Part shown: positions 47,166 through 58,418 of the stretch, one piece after another
Position numbering within the stretch: position 1 is the first letter of the stretch
Layout: the number at the start of each line of letters is the position of its first letter
DNA from: Isoetes taiwanensis
Lineage: Eukaryota; Streptophyta; Lycopodiopsida; Isoetales; Isoetaceae
Length of the DNA: 64,000 bases
Reading direction: 5' to 3'
Assembly: GCA_021234155.1 (NCBI GenBank)
Contig: JAJEKV010000035.1
Span: 1,116,001 to 1,180,000, forward strand
Position numbers and translations under genes: made by a program
The notes under the pieces: generated by a model
What the model was told of the DNA's origin: nothing
Database searches by the model: none
Seen by the model: the letters and a program-made list of their open reading frames with translations, nothing else

Positions 47166-49083
47166 TATTACAAGAAATTTATCGCAGCGGCCAAGGCCGC
47201 TACAAACATTTCTCTTCCCAACTGGCTCACTTCTTAGTTTGACAGTATGTTTGGACATTTGAACTTTGTTCTAATTTAAGCTATTGACGTTAATTAGATA
47301 AATTTAAATTAATGTTTGCTATGTTAAGCTATTGTTGGCATGACTAATGTTTCCTATGCTAATTATTGGTGGCCCGAGTGATGGTGCCACGAGTCAGAGA
47401 GTTTGTTGCAAATGACGCATAGGTTGCCTCGAACCGGTACTTCGATCGGCTCCCGAAATTGTGTTCGGGAGCCAGCCGGGTTCGCCCAAGCGAACCCAGA
47501 AAATTCGCTTAAGCGAACCCACGGATTCGCCCAAGCGAACCCATTATTTTGACATGGCGCTGAGGTGGCGCTACCCACCGGGTTCGCCCAAGCGAACCCG
47601 AACCAGGGTTAAGCCGGTTGGGCGCATTTGGGGAGCAGTCCCCATCACCAAATTTGCCGAGGCAAATCGCATACCGGTGGTCTTGGATTGCGCCATCACC
47701 GCCTCAGAGAAACAAAGCGGGAATGCTTCAACTCGAGAGTGGTCCGCACCCTTTGAAGCAGAGGGCAAAACCGCCCGGCCAAGACGCGCGATAGCCGCCG
47801 CTTTCTACCGGTTCATTCTCGATTTGGATTCAATCTAAGATATAGAACTGGCAGCCAAGTGCATTGCACACCGCCTGATGCAAAAATCATCGATCCAAAG
47901 CTTAATTATAAAAATCGCCATCGGGCGATTAGCCGGAATCCGCTTCAAAGGCCTCCAAATTTTGACAGATTTACCATTTTCCCCGTTTTTTTTTTTGTCG
48001 AAATGATCCAACTTAGCCTTAGATTTTTCCGGAGAGAGATCGCCATATTTTATCTTCCTTCCGCTCGGTTCCTAAGCTTTCAACTTTTGGTAATCCGCAG
48101 CCTATGGTAAATTCCTCTTTCTCGATCAAAACACTCCTCTATTCGAAATGGGCAATTGAAAACCAACCCGGATGGTCTTTTGCTTTAGGAATCCGGGCCG
48201 ATTAACACGCTTTCGTAACGGATTCCTCCTTGTAAATTATGTCTATAATTGATGCCAAGCTTGAAGGCAAAACCGTAGCCGTGATCATCTGTTTCATTAT
48301 ATTCTCCCCTTATTTGGAATTATTCCATAGCTACGATTGGTCTCGCCCCAATTTTCCGCCCCTCCGTTTAGGATTAAAGGATAGCACTCTCTGTAGAACA
48401 GATTGAACCCTCCTAGCCGATTTGATCGAGAGCTTTTACTTGATTCCGTAGCAGGCCATTTATTCGTTGCAGCATTTCTTCCAAGATTTTTTTTCATCCT
48501 TTGCGACCGCTAAAATCGCTGATTTTCGTGATCCGGGCAAAGCCGCGGCGCCGCCCGCTCGCACTTGGCTTGGCCCGGGTTCGTTCCAAAGCTTAACCCT
48601 GGGTAGCGCCACCTGGCCATATGTCAACATAACGGATTCGGCCGCGGCGAATCCAGGGTTCGCTTTGGGCGAACCTGGCCAGCGGTTTGACCCAATTTCG
48701 GGAGCCAATAAAGTGGGCGTGCCTCGAACTCCACGACCTTTTGGGATTCGTGATTTTGGGGATCTAACGGTCTGCTGTGCTCAGAAATACTAATCATCTT
48801 AGATCTTCGGGTTGGGTTGATATAAATTGGGGCCAAATCGAAAATTGCTCAATTGCCCCTGGTGTATATCCAATTGGGCGAAAAATCAATATGTTACGGC
48901 TTAACGCCGGCTTGGGGAAGCAACTTAGGCTCAACATATTTATGCTTAGTTTACCTTGTGTTTCTAGAGAGTATCTTCTATGGGCTTTACTTGGTGTTAA
49001 ACAATAAAATAAGATAAGCTAAGGAACTACCTTATTTTTACAAGAATTTTATCGCGGCGGCCAAGGCCGCCGCGAACATTTCT
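47154..49083. other. G+C-rich island with many palindromes, bounded by hairpin-containing direct repeats
   Basis: Both edges carry about 57 bp in direct orientation (CTAnCCTTAT...TTACAAGAA...ATCGC, hairpin, AACATTTCT). The hairpins are AGCGGCC-AA-GGCCGCT (47186-47201) and CGCGGCGGCC-AA-GGCCGCCGCG (49053-49074). Between them the DNA is clearly richer in G+C than its surroundings. Long frames exist on both strands (47461-47838 +, 48467-48793 +, 48460-48708 -) but none resembles a known protein, and palindromic repeats explain part of their openness. A GATATAAATT word at 48,816 could be a TATA box. I cannot assign the island to a known element class. Confidence 0.6.
47448..47599. repeat. Cluster of perfect palindromes, GGGTTCGC-CCAA-GCGAACCC type
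   Basis: The 20-bp palindrome GGGTTCGCCCAAGCGAACCC occurs at 47478-47497 and 47580-47599, with variants at 47503-47520 and 47523-47542. A different stem, GGCTCCCGAA/TTCGGGAGCC, is at 47448-47473. Related stems recur near 48,634-48,654 (GGATTCGGCCGCGGCGAATCC minus one base symmetry) and 48,653-48,679. Confidence 0.92.
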
Positions 49084-50082
49084 TTGGTTCCAAACCTGTG
49101 TGAATACCGCTATTAATGTCCAACATTTGATTATGGTTCTTCGCTTAGTAATGAATTTGTGTTGGTTTGAGACATTACAAAATATGTTCCTAAGCATGAT
49201 TTTCAACGAAGATCTTTTTTCATTAAGTACTACAGTCTTTGTTTTAGATACGTTTGCTTCTAGCGTGGACGATTAAACCACACTAAAAAATTATCTGCAA
49301 ATATCAGAAGTATCTGCATTCTTGATTTGTGCTATGGACATTGATCTACGACAATAATAAATGACACTGGCTACTGCCACACACGGTACAATAGAAGCAT
49401 TGGACATGGGTTTGTAAGCCAAAAAAATAAAAGGCAACACGAGAGTCAATGGAAGAAGAGATGTTAAAGGGGAGAGACTCATAGCTCATGGGGCCTAAGC
49501 GGTTCTTATATATTTTTTTAAATAAAAAATAGAATTAATACATATACACTAAAAAATACATCATAGAAAAATGCGTACTATGCTCTCCAACCGAATTCCG
49601 CACTGTAACTACAGAGCAAAAGAAAGGGACAACAACATAAGGTAGTTTAGAATGAGAACAAAACGACCCAGCTTTGTGATTAAATCAGCCTGGCCTTGCT
49701 CTGTGTCTAAATGCAGTTTGAACAATTTTGATACCCAAATCCATTGCTCAGACCCCTGTTTTTGCAAAACCATTACCAGCTATGTCAGCCGCCTAGCTCC
49801 CTGCTGAGAAGTTTGGACATTTCTTACTGCCCCAGTCCAGCTGGCCAGGACATTGGACAATCATGTGCAAACATATAATAAGGCAAGAAAGATCCAAAGC
49901 AGCTTACTATAGAAACCTATTGAGGACATTTTTTTAATATTGATCAAGCAATTAGATATGGTAGACCATCAAAGATACAAAGCCAATGTAACTCAAGCTG
50001 TTGAATTTGGGGCAAATGCATGCAGTTATTCCAACAAAGATATTAGAGAAATGATGATAAACATGATCATATACAACATTAA

Positions 50083-51036
50083 TCCAGTACTCGTAGCACA
50101 TTTAAGTTCCAAGAGTTTAGCGATTCAGTTCTCCGAGAAGCAACATTTAACTATGAAGATAGCATGTTGGTAGGTAGAGGAGCATCATGCCTTGTCTATA
50201 AGGGAAAGCTAAATGATGGTCGTGATGTTGCTGTTAAGAGGCCCACCAACTTAGAGAGGTCATTTATGTTCGACCAAGAATTAGACTTATTGAAGGCCCT
50301 CAATCACTCTTGCTTGGTTAATCTTGTTGGATACTGTAAGCAGCAAAAAATCCTTGTTTTTGAGTTTATGGAAAATGGCTCCTTGTTTGACTGCCTCTTC
50401 TTGAAAAGAAGTATTGAACTAGACCTGAAGACAAGGATAAAAATAGCAGCTCAAGCATCAAAAGGTCTAGAGTATTTGCACACTTATGCTTCTCCAACAA
50501 TCATACACAGAGATGTGAAGTCAGCTAATGTGTTGCTAGATAAAGATTGGAATGCTCATATAGCTGATTTTGGCATATCTTTGGTTGGACCTGAAGCAGG
50601 AAACACTCACCTTAGCCACACTAGTGCAATAGGAACACCAGGTTATGTAGATCCACAATATGCTCTTACACTTCAACTTACAACCAAGAGTGATGTTTAT
50701 AGCTTTGGAGTTGTACTCCTTGAGTTGGTTACAGGAAGAAGGGCATTTCATAGGGGTGATGAACCTGGTATTGTGGCATGGGTTTCCAAAGTTTTTGCGG
50801 AGGGCAACATCACCGACATATTGGACCAAACATTTCTATTGCCAACTGATATATCTCCACTAGTTGAAGTGTTGGAATTGGCTCTCCAATGTGTGAGATT
50901 ACAACCCAAAGAGCGCCCCTCTATGGTTTCAGTTTCACATTCTTTGGAAAAGTGTTTACAGACTTTGGATGCACATGATATAATGACATCTACATCAGAT
51001 TTGCTATCAACGTCTTTAGAACTTTATCCAAGGTAG
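50083..51036 (+). CDS. CRINKLY4-like receptor kinase, cytoplasmic kinase domain only
   Basis: From ATG 50164 the frame gives 290 residues. It shows GRGASCLVYKG (glycine loop), VAVKR with Lys25, helix-C Glu40, HRDVKSANVLLD (catalytic Asp117), DFGIS, GTPGYVDPQY and DVYSFGVVLLEL, so all catalytic residues are present. ELDLLKALNHSCLVNLVGYC and AQASKGLEYLHTYA resemble CR4-family Ser/Thr kinases. The frame extends upstream to 50083 (FQEFSDSVLREATFNYEDS), the usual pre-kinase segment, and then meets a stop beside CCAG and GTAG acceptor-like sites. No signal peptide, ectodomain or transmembrane segment was found upstream, so it is either the last exon of a gene whose 5' part I cannot see, or a truncated copy. 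Confidence 0.8.
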   Translation, partial: SSTRSTFKFQEFSDSVLREATFNYEDSMLVGRGASCLVYKGKLNDGRDVAVKRPTNLERSFMFDQELDLLKALNHSCLVNLVGYCKQQKILVFEFMENGSLFDCLFLKRSIELDLKTRIKIAAQASKGLEYLHTYASPTIIHRDVKSANVLLDKDWNAHIADFGISLVGPEAGNTHLSHTSAIGTPGYVDPQYALTLQLTTKSDVYSFGVVLLELVTGRRAFHRGDEPGIVAWVSKVFAEGNITDILDQTFLLPTDISPLVEVLELALQCVRLQPKERPSMVSVSHSLEKCLQTLDAHDIMTSTSDLLSTSLELYPR

Positions 51037-51285
51037 CAATTGGACAGAAGGAGAAATGGCAAGCAATATTGATTTATTAATATACTAGAAAAAATGGCCA
51101 GCATTGTTGGGCTATATAAGGTATGGGGTGAATATTGTGTGCACATTTTGCTATAACAAAAGAGAGATATATAAATAGTTTGCATTGTCAAGCTAGATGC
51201 TTGATGTGATCTTGTGTGTTCACATAAATATAAAGCAAGTTTTTATGTTCAAAACACATTTATACCATTGAATTGACATTATCAT

Positions 51286-52751
51286 AGGAAGGAAGGAAGG
51301 TATTTTTATCGTCCACGGAGGCCAATCGGTCTATGGGACCCAATACAAAAGCGCAGCAAGCGGATTACTACCCGGATTAAAAAACCCTTTTCGAGGGAAA
51401 AACTGTGGCAGCAATCAGCCTGCTGACAAACTGTTCCAATATACGAAATGCAAAAACACACAAATATATACACTCATGTATCAGACTGAGTGCCCCGACA
51501 ACAAGCACCAAAGGGGCAAAGGTGGGCTCGCAGATCCAAGACTCAATGTATGCACCCCGAGCACGCATCGACGGTGTATTCATCAGAATGCACGGGGCAA
51601 CCGGCCTCACTAAGGGAACGTGATCCGCCCGGATCCGACCGAATGCCGGGCAACTCGAAAGTGTGAGACTCATCCTCAATGGCACCCATCCGACAAAGAC
51701 CGACAGAGCCTATCCCCGGGCGGGCTCCCCAATCCACCTGCCCATCTCGATGCGAAGATGGTGGGCACTGTGCGTAATGGAGGCAATGAGTCCGCTTTTT
51801 GTGGGCACCGGGAACGCAGTAGAGCCGCAGCCCCGTGCCAATGTGGGGTTGATGTGCTCCTTGTAATGGGCCATCTTGACTCCGCTTCTAGAGCACCGGG
51901 GATCCTGTGAGCTTGCCAAGGAAGCAAGCATCCAGTACTCCCACAGCCGCCACGACGGGCCTCTGCGGTCCACCGCACGCGATGTGCTCCCCAAGACGCT
52001 CCATCCGGCTAACCATCGATCTCTCTTACCCTCCAACAGTCCCCCGAGCCGCCAGTGGGCCCATTGCCCAGCCAGAAGCTGTGGGGAGCCGAAAGCATCA
52101 CCCATATTAACCACTTTCTAAAAATAGATGATGTGTCTATCATGGGATGCTCACTGGGGTTGCAAGCAAGAATCCAGTTTTCAGCTAGGACCGATGGGGA
52201 CTCAAGGTTTCACCCCAAGTGCCTGCGGCAAAAATGCCTTCTCTGACCGCTCCAAGTCATTCCAGATCGGGCAAAGAGATGGCCGCCCCAAACCTCGACC
52301 CCGCATTGAAGGACAGTTCGACTCGGCCTCACCAAACAGATGTGGGATCGATGGCTCCAATCATAGAGCTCGATCGGTGATCGTTGTTCTGCGATGGCAT
52401 AAAGCGCTTTCCAGCTGTTGTCACCCGAAGCCGGATGGACGCCCCAACAGAGCGAGGAGAGGAACTCCACCCCTAGGTACTTGTAGGTGGGCGTGACCTC
52501 CACAGGCTGTCCTCGACTCCCCAATATGTGAGTGCAGGAGGCGTGGGGTGGCGTGAAGAGGATATGAGAACCACCCTGGTCTTGGCCAGATTCACGCGCA
52601 TGTCTGTAGCCTGGCAGAATGTGTCTAGGGCATCCAGATGAGACTGCATAGCCTCTGGGGTGTGGGCCAGAAGGTCAACATTGTCCGCATAGATGAGCTG
52701 GCGGATGACCTGGTGCAAAAGCTGTATAGGGAAAGAAAGTCTTTTTTGCAA
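51286..52751 (-). mobile_element. 5'-truncated LINE, (TTCC)n tail
   Basis: On the minus strand LIYADNVDLLAHTPEAMQ (the YADD box, here YADN), FCQATDMRVNLAKT and VTPTYKYLGVEF are the final motifs of a non-LTR reverse transcriptase. VRPSRTVLQCGVEVWGG and a C-terminal part with ITHSAHHLRIEMGRWIGEP and EDESHTFELPGIRSD follow in several frames. The 3' end reads TGGGTCCCATAGACCGATTG, GCCTCCGTGGACGATAAAAA and then TTCC units (to 51,286). The element is cut at about 52,750, the usual 5' truncation. Frame breaks make it inactive. Confidence 0.85.
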
Positions 52752-53699
52752 TATTTCGTTGATTAACTTAGTGGCTTTTACACAACACGCTTCTATTTGT
52801 ACAAATGTTCTTCCTAAGATGTTTATACATTAACAAATACGACGCAGGTATCTTAGATGATTCACATTGAACCAAAATGCCTTTCCACGCGTGACACATA
52901 AGAGGGAAGAAGTGTGAACATATCTAGCATAATAATAGGAAGGATTTGTTTTTGAAATTTTGTACGCTTTTTAATATCGTATTGCCATTATTTGGTCATC
53001 ATATGAGTTTGCATGTACCAAGTAGTATTTCTAGATTGCACCCTTTCTTAAGCCATTGATCTTAGAAAAGAATTGCAATCACCTTTGGGTCAACAGTCTT
53101 GTTTTTTAATTAGTGTACGGCTATTAGGTGTCCATTAGGTTGCATGGGTTAGCTTGGCTCCACCGTGATTTATTTTGGTGCGCCATCGAGTGTGGGCTGC
53201 TTGACCACATGAACTTAGTATATTAGGATCATCAGCTTTAGGATTAGCGGCATGCTGCCGCGCATAAATGTTCTATGGTGTGTGGGCATTGTCTTGATGA
53301 CACTCAAGATAATGTTCTATAGTGCGTGGATGTCGTCTTGATGATGCTATAAAAGCGCTTGCCCCTCTTATGCCTTCGCTCCCAGTGGTACTGTATTCAA
53401 ACGTCCAATATTATACAAGGAATAGGTGTGTTTTGATCAAATTCACACTTCATGTCGAAATTATGAAAACATAGAGAATAGATAATATTTCACAATATAG
53501 CACAATATGGTGTTACAAATTTTTTTTAGGAGCTGGGAGACTGCCTAGGGGGCGGTAGTTGTGAATTGGCCTTGGAAGTGCCACTGAGTGGCCTGGGAAC
53601 GTTCTAAGTGGCCGTTACCGCTTAGGAGCAATGTTGGGTTATTTTTAAGTGGCAAAAGTTTCGTAAGCTAAATGAACATTTAAATAAATATTAAATAAA

Positions 53700-53888
53700 T
53701 ATTAAAGATAAGATAAGATAAGATAAGATAAGATATCATCCACGAGAACCCAATCGAGTTATGGGACCAGAACAAAGAAAGAGGGCGTGAGCCTCAAAAA
53801 GGCCTAAGCCTAAACAAAACACAGCATGGGGACTAAGCCCCGTAACAAACTACCAAAGAAATAACAAAAAGAACTAAGAAGGCACTAT
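53700..53888 (-). mobile_element. LINE-type 3' end with (ATCTT)n tail
   Basis: On the minus strand GGTCCCATAACTCGATTGGG, TTCTCGTGGATGATAT and then five ATCTT units. It matches the same terminal block as at 51.3 kb but has a different tail. It is cut at 53,889 by the neighbouring LTR. 52,752-53,700 holds no recognised gene. Confidence 0.7.
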
Positions 53889-55082
53889 TGTGACGCTCCC
53901 CGGATCTATACGATGCTCCCATCGTATACATACGGGTAATCCCCTCTTCTACGGCGACAACACCACCATAGAAAGGCCCTCCGTCTGACTCGAACCACTT
54001 GTGATGGCAAGTGTCGGAGTGAAGGACACGGAGGTATCATTCGTCCCACGCCTTCAATGGGTATCCTAATAGCGGAAGCGTACATACAAGGTTAGCACCT
54101 GGCAACACACAATAAATAATATACCACTACGAAGGGTGGCCCATCACCATCAATACGAATACAACGGAATACTAACATATCAAAGGAAATGCATCATGAA
54201 TAAGGGCTCTACCCATTTCCGGGCTCATGGGAATCAACCCGACGGTCGGGGCCTCAGATAACAATAGACGGAATCATAACAATGGCGCTATCGGCATAGA
54301 ACAATGGCTAGGGTAGTCCACTCCATCCGCCTCCCACAGCACTTTGCGATGATAGGTTGGAACATGCTATGGCGTGATTGTAGCCTTCGAGATGCAATCC
54401 CATGGAATCACCCTATGGAACTACTCCAGGGTTACATCTCCTGGGCTCGATGAGGGAGATCGAGAGGCGCCCCTCCCCCAGTATGACGGATCCCCGAGTG
54501 TGCTAGAGAACGCGGCGTGCCCCTCCAGAGACCCCCCCGTTCGTGTGCGACTCTTACTCCCCTAAATCTAAAGGTCTGGCCACCGCCTGTTCACCCCTGT
54601 GGCCCAATCATATTGGCTCGACACCTGTGACCCATGAAGTGTTAGACCCATACCCGGCCCTCTCCGTGACCGGCTATAAGCCTAGCAGGAGTCCTGTAGC
54701 CGTGGTATGCAAGACCCCACTCCTGATTTACCATCATACTCGTTGTCTGGTGCTAGCATCCACAGTCAGGTGGGCTCTTGTGCACAGGCCGCACTTACTG
54801 GGATTTAAGAGGTTCTAGCTAGGAATATCACTAAATCTAAATAGCTTTCAGGTCTCTACCCCCCTTAAACCCATACATCAAAGGAAAAATAGAAAGAGAG
54901 AACAGAGTCTGATACAACATCCATAATCATCATAAATAGATCATAACATAGAATCTAATCATCCATCCACCTCAAACAAGGGTTAGAATAGCACACAACT
55001 ACCTAGAAACTGACCTGTGTTCTGGCTGGACCTCTTATTTCGAAGAACATCCATAGAACTGGTCAGGTGTTAGGTTGTGACA
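53889..55082 (-). repeat. Minus-strand 3' LTR of a retrotransposon, about 1.19 kb
   Basis: Read on the minus strand it begins TGTCACAACCTAACACCTGA and ends GAGCGTCACA. The start is immediately preceded by a polypurine tract, as in a 3' LTR. The interior is less AT-rich than its flanks. No second LTR is seen upstream and the internal region is not recognisable beyond the tract, so the element is truncated. I found no matching 5-bp target duplication. Confidence 0.55.
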
Positions 55083-55106
55083 GCTTCCTCCTTCCTCTGC
55101 TCTTCC
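55083..55106 (-). other. Polypurine tract of the minus-strand LTR element
   Basis: On the minus strand GGGAAGAGCAGAGGAAGGAG and GAAGC directly precede the TGTCACA of the LTR. It is purine-rich with two C interruptions. Confidence 0.55.
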
Positions 55107-55594
55107 CAAACTCGAATTTGGATAGAATTAGGATGGGGAGTTCAATTTGCCACCCAAAGATGGCAACCTGCCCTTAGCCAATCGAGTGAGGCCAAGTGGC
55201 ACATCCTAACTAGCCTACTTGGCTAACTAATACCATTAGTTAATGTAGTTAGATTAGTTTAATGTCAATAATCCCTCTTAAGTTAAACTTCAATGGTTCC
55301 CAATACCTTGACGACGTGTCAGGTACGGTATACGTAAAAAGTATACTTACATGGAACGTCACAACTATGCATATCGCAGCCAAGGGTTCTCAGGCCACTG
55401 GTCGTGAATGATAGCCGTGCCCCCTCTGTACACTGCCCACACAAGGCCCCCAAAATTGAACCATTATGCTTTTTTTTCAATGGTTTGTTGGTAAAAATCA
55501 ATTCCATAAATCAGTACATGTTAGTGGGTTCAAAAGTTTACAAACCATGTCTAGTTCTCACTGAAACATGATAATTTTGATTGGTCTCCGTAAC

Positions 55595-55766
55595 AACTTA
55601 AATTATAGGGTTCATCAACATATTTTCCTAAAGTGATAAAACAACACGGTTTTATGGCATGGTATTGAAACATAGCAATCAACTTAAATTATAGGGTTCA
55701 TCAACATATTTTCCTAAAGTGATAAAACAACACGGTTTTATGGCATGGTATTGAAACATAGCAAGT
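55595..55766. repeat. Perfect 86-bp tandem duplication
   Basis: AACTTAAATTATAGGGTTCA... ending in GAAACATAGCAA is present twice, at 55595 and 55681. The rest of 55,107-57,566 is AT-rich with no gene recognised; its last few hundred bases may include the leader of the next gene. Confidence 0.95.
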
Positions 55767-57566
55767 TTAATTGGTTTCTATAATAACTTAAATTATATGA
55801 TACATACTAGTGTTTAGTACATCAAGTTTATTAGACTAGCGTTTGATCACATCTATCTTCTTCAATATATTGACATGGTAATTTTAAGTTTATAATTCTC
55901 GTGATGTTTTTATCGTGATTAATCACCAATACACAATGTGGTAAATGATCTTGGTTTAAATATATGCTAATATGATTTTTTTAATCCTATTTTTCTCCAT
56001 GGTACTAAAACGTAATTATCTCAGTTAGTTTTTCTAACAACTTAAAATGTTAATGTTTGTTATGAACTAATGCTTGGTATCTCAAGTTTAATAGAATGGT
56101 ATATGGTCTTGTTACAATTGTGACAAATTAATATGGTTCAAATTTGGTAATGTGATTTTTTCCACGATTTGAATAGTCAATCGATATTAGCACAATAAAC
56201 TTCAAATGCTTTAAAACATGTTTGATCGTTAAAGTATGATATTATATGCAAGATTATTGATTGATATTTCAGATTCGTTAACTGTTTATAAAACAATCTT
56301 AGATATTTATCATTGTTCTTATTTAGAAGACAAAAGAAGACAACATTTAGAAATAACCCTTTCCATGTTCTCATATTACTAAAAAATTATGAGTACAATT
56401 CTAAAGGACATATTATATAGATAAACAACTCTTTCACACACAAGGATTCTCCCACTCAGCTGAATTGTCAAGAGCATTTTATTACATGCCTCTACACCAA
56501 AGAGTCGGGCTGGATCTCGCATACATTCAAGCAAAAAAGATCAAAGACAACTAAAAATAGATCTGAGCAACAAACACATCAAATTTTGTGTTGTGCGTGC
56601 TTTTTGATTCACATGCATTGAGGTAATTAACTTCACAAATTGGTGGCCGGATATTGATGAATTCATTGCTGGTACATGCTTATATACTTTGGGTACACTT
56701 TCTTGCAATGCCCATTCTTTGCCTCTGATATGAGAAGAGTAGGTGGATACTACAGGGGTTTAGAGATCTCTACTGTTGTAGTATAGTGGAAGCTAAAGCA
56801 GCTTCCTGCTCCAGCACTTCCTGCTCTAGATTTTGGATTTAGAGAACTCTTTATAAATGCCAACATACCCAGTCCCTTTTCTTCCTTAGCCCCTCAATTC
56901 CACAAGTCAATCCCATATAAGCTTCAACGGTATCCGTGCATGTTCAATGTGTATCTCTTTAAAAATCAAAAAAAATTATTCATACAAAGAAATATTACCG
57001 CCATTTGAATTCGCCAATATAATTTTGCCTCAAAAATGATCTTAGCCATTTAATAAGGACTGCAGTTTCTGTCATTTTATTACAAAGTCACCACATAGAA
57101 AGATCGGTGACTACATGATGTCCTGAATCAGAAACATGTCAACTACTAATTATATGCTCAATCCAACAACATGTAATACTTGCTGCCATTGGCTAGTCAA
57201 ATGACTTAAGGAAAGCAGGATAACAACCGAAAATCATGTTTTAACAGCTTATTTGCCATGGAATGTAGACAGTATTTCACAAGCAACAGGGAAGCCTTGG
57301 TGCTCTATGCCATATCACCCTAAGCAGCTGAAAAGCTTCCTAACTTGAAACTGCAATGAGTGCTGTCACATCACAAAGAATGTGGTCTTCTTGTTGCATT
57401 TCAAGTGCAATAGAAAAGGATCAAAGCTTAGACACCAACAAAACTACGAAAATATCTAAAAGTCCAAGACTAAAAGAACAAGCTTACATAATGCCTACAG
57501 AGCTCTAGCACTTTGCTAAAAAAGAAAAAGTAGCAAGACTATTTTGAGCACAGAAAAGGCCCCAAG

Positions 57567-58418
57567 ATGCCCCGCATCTACGAAGCACAGGCAACACTAG
57601 TATTTTGCCTAACTAGCTTAAATCTGAACTGGGGAGCTGAGGCATGGAAGGCGTTCTTAGCAGTCAAATCTTCGGCTCCACTTGTCCACTGCATCACTAA
57701 TTTCATATCAATGGATATAATGGCAAATAGCCTTCTAGCAGCAGGTGCCGTTCCAGCAATGGTGTATGCTATTGAAGAGATAAACGAACTTATAGTTGCT
57801 GCTAATTCAGTGTGTATCAATATCGGAACCTTGTCCCCCGAATGGATTTTTGCAATGAAAGCAGCTGCAACGCAAGCTAATGCTCTTCAGAAACCATGGG
57901 TGTTGGACTCCGTGGGCGCAGGAGCAAGTGATTTCAGAACCACTAAATGCTTAGAGTTGATTGACTTGGCTCCTTCTGTTATCCGAGAGAATGCATCAGA
58001 AATAATGGCCATTACAGGAACTTCGGTTATGCCTACCAAGGGAGTGGATAGTTTGCACACATCGACAGATGCACTGGAAGCAGCGAAGGAATTAGCCCGT
58101 GTATCTCAGTCAATAGTGGTTGTGACAGGAGCGATTGATCTTGTGACAGATGGTAACAGAATTCTGGAAGTGCACAATGGAGTTCCAATGATGCAACAAG
58201 TAACTGCAACTGGATGTGCAGTAGCAGCATTTTTAACAGTTCAATCTGCACAATATCTAGAAGCTGCAGCTTATGCACTTGCAGTCTTTGGTCTCACTGG
58301 GGAGATTGGCTCGGAAAAGGCTAATGGGCCTGGTTCACTCCGTATGCATCTTTTGGACGCATTGCATTACTTGGACGAGGCATCTGTAATTTCTCGAGTA
58401 AGAATTGCACAAATTTGA
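57567..58418 (+). CDS. THIM: Hydroxyethylthiazole kinase (ThiM)
   Basis: A single frame of 283 codons. Residues from about 22 on match the ThiM ribokinase-like fold: APLVHCITNFISMDIMANSL, LLAAGAVPAMVY, NIGTLSPEW, KPWVLDSVGAGAS, RENASEIMAITG, TKGVDS and VTATGCAVAAF with the catalytic TxTGC loop, ending PGSLRMHLLDALHYLDEASVISRV. It phosphorylates 4-methyl-5-(2-hydroxyethyl)thiazole, a salvage step of thiamine synthesis. Most homologues begin near WGAEAWKAF; the first 20 residues are unusual and the true start may lie on an upstream exon (GAGCACAG at 57,550 is acceptor-like). No target peptide is obvious. The frame is undamaged. Confidence 0.9.
   Translation: MPRIYEAQATLVFCLTSLNLNWGAEAWKAFLAVKSSAPLVHCITNFISMDIMANSLLAAGAVPAMVYAIEEINELIVAANSVCINIGTLSPEWIFAMKAAATQANALQKPWVLDSVGAGASDFRTTKCLELIDLAPSVIRENASEIMAITGTSVMPTKGVDSLHTSTDALEAAKELARVSQSIVVVTGAIDLVTDGNRILEVHNGVPMMQQVTATGCAVAAFLTVQSAQYLEAAAYALAVFGLTGEIGSEKANGPGSLRMHLLDALHYLDEASVISRVRIAQI

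Noticed and set aside
47461-47838. Protein-coding gene of 125 codons in the G+C-rich island
   Set aside because: Its first half is the translation of palindromic repeats (SPKRT), the opposite strand is equally open, and no family resemblance was seen.
47154-49083. Helitron, because of the hairpin near one end
   Set aside because: No 5' TC start and no CTRR just after the hairpin; the same hairpin block occurs at both edges in direct orientation.
49940-50173. Upstream frame as the N-terminus of the kinase
   Set aside because: It is in a different frame from the kinase; the kinase's own frame is open from 50,083 and gives the expected pre-kinase residues.
51620-52496. Several long plus-strand frames
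   Set aside because: They are antisense shadows of the minus-strand LINE.
53889-55082. Ribosomal RNA or organelle insert, because of the less AT-rich composition
   Set aside because: No recognisable rRNA or plastid motif, and LTR termini with a polypurine tract explain the borders.
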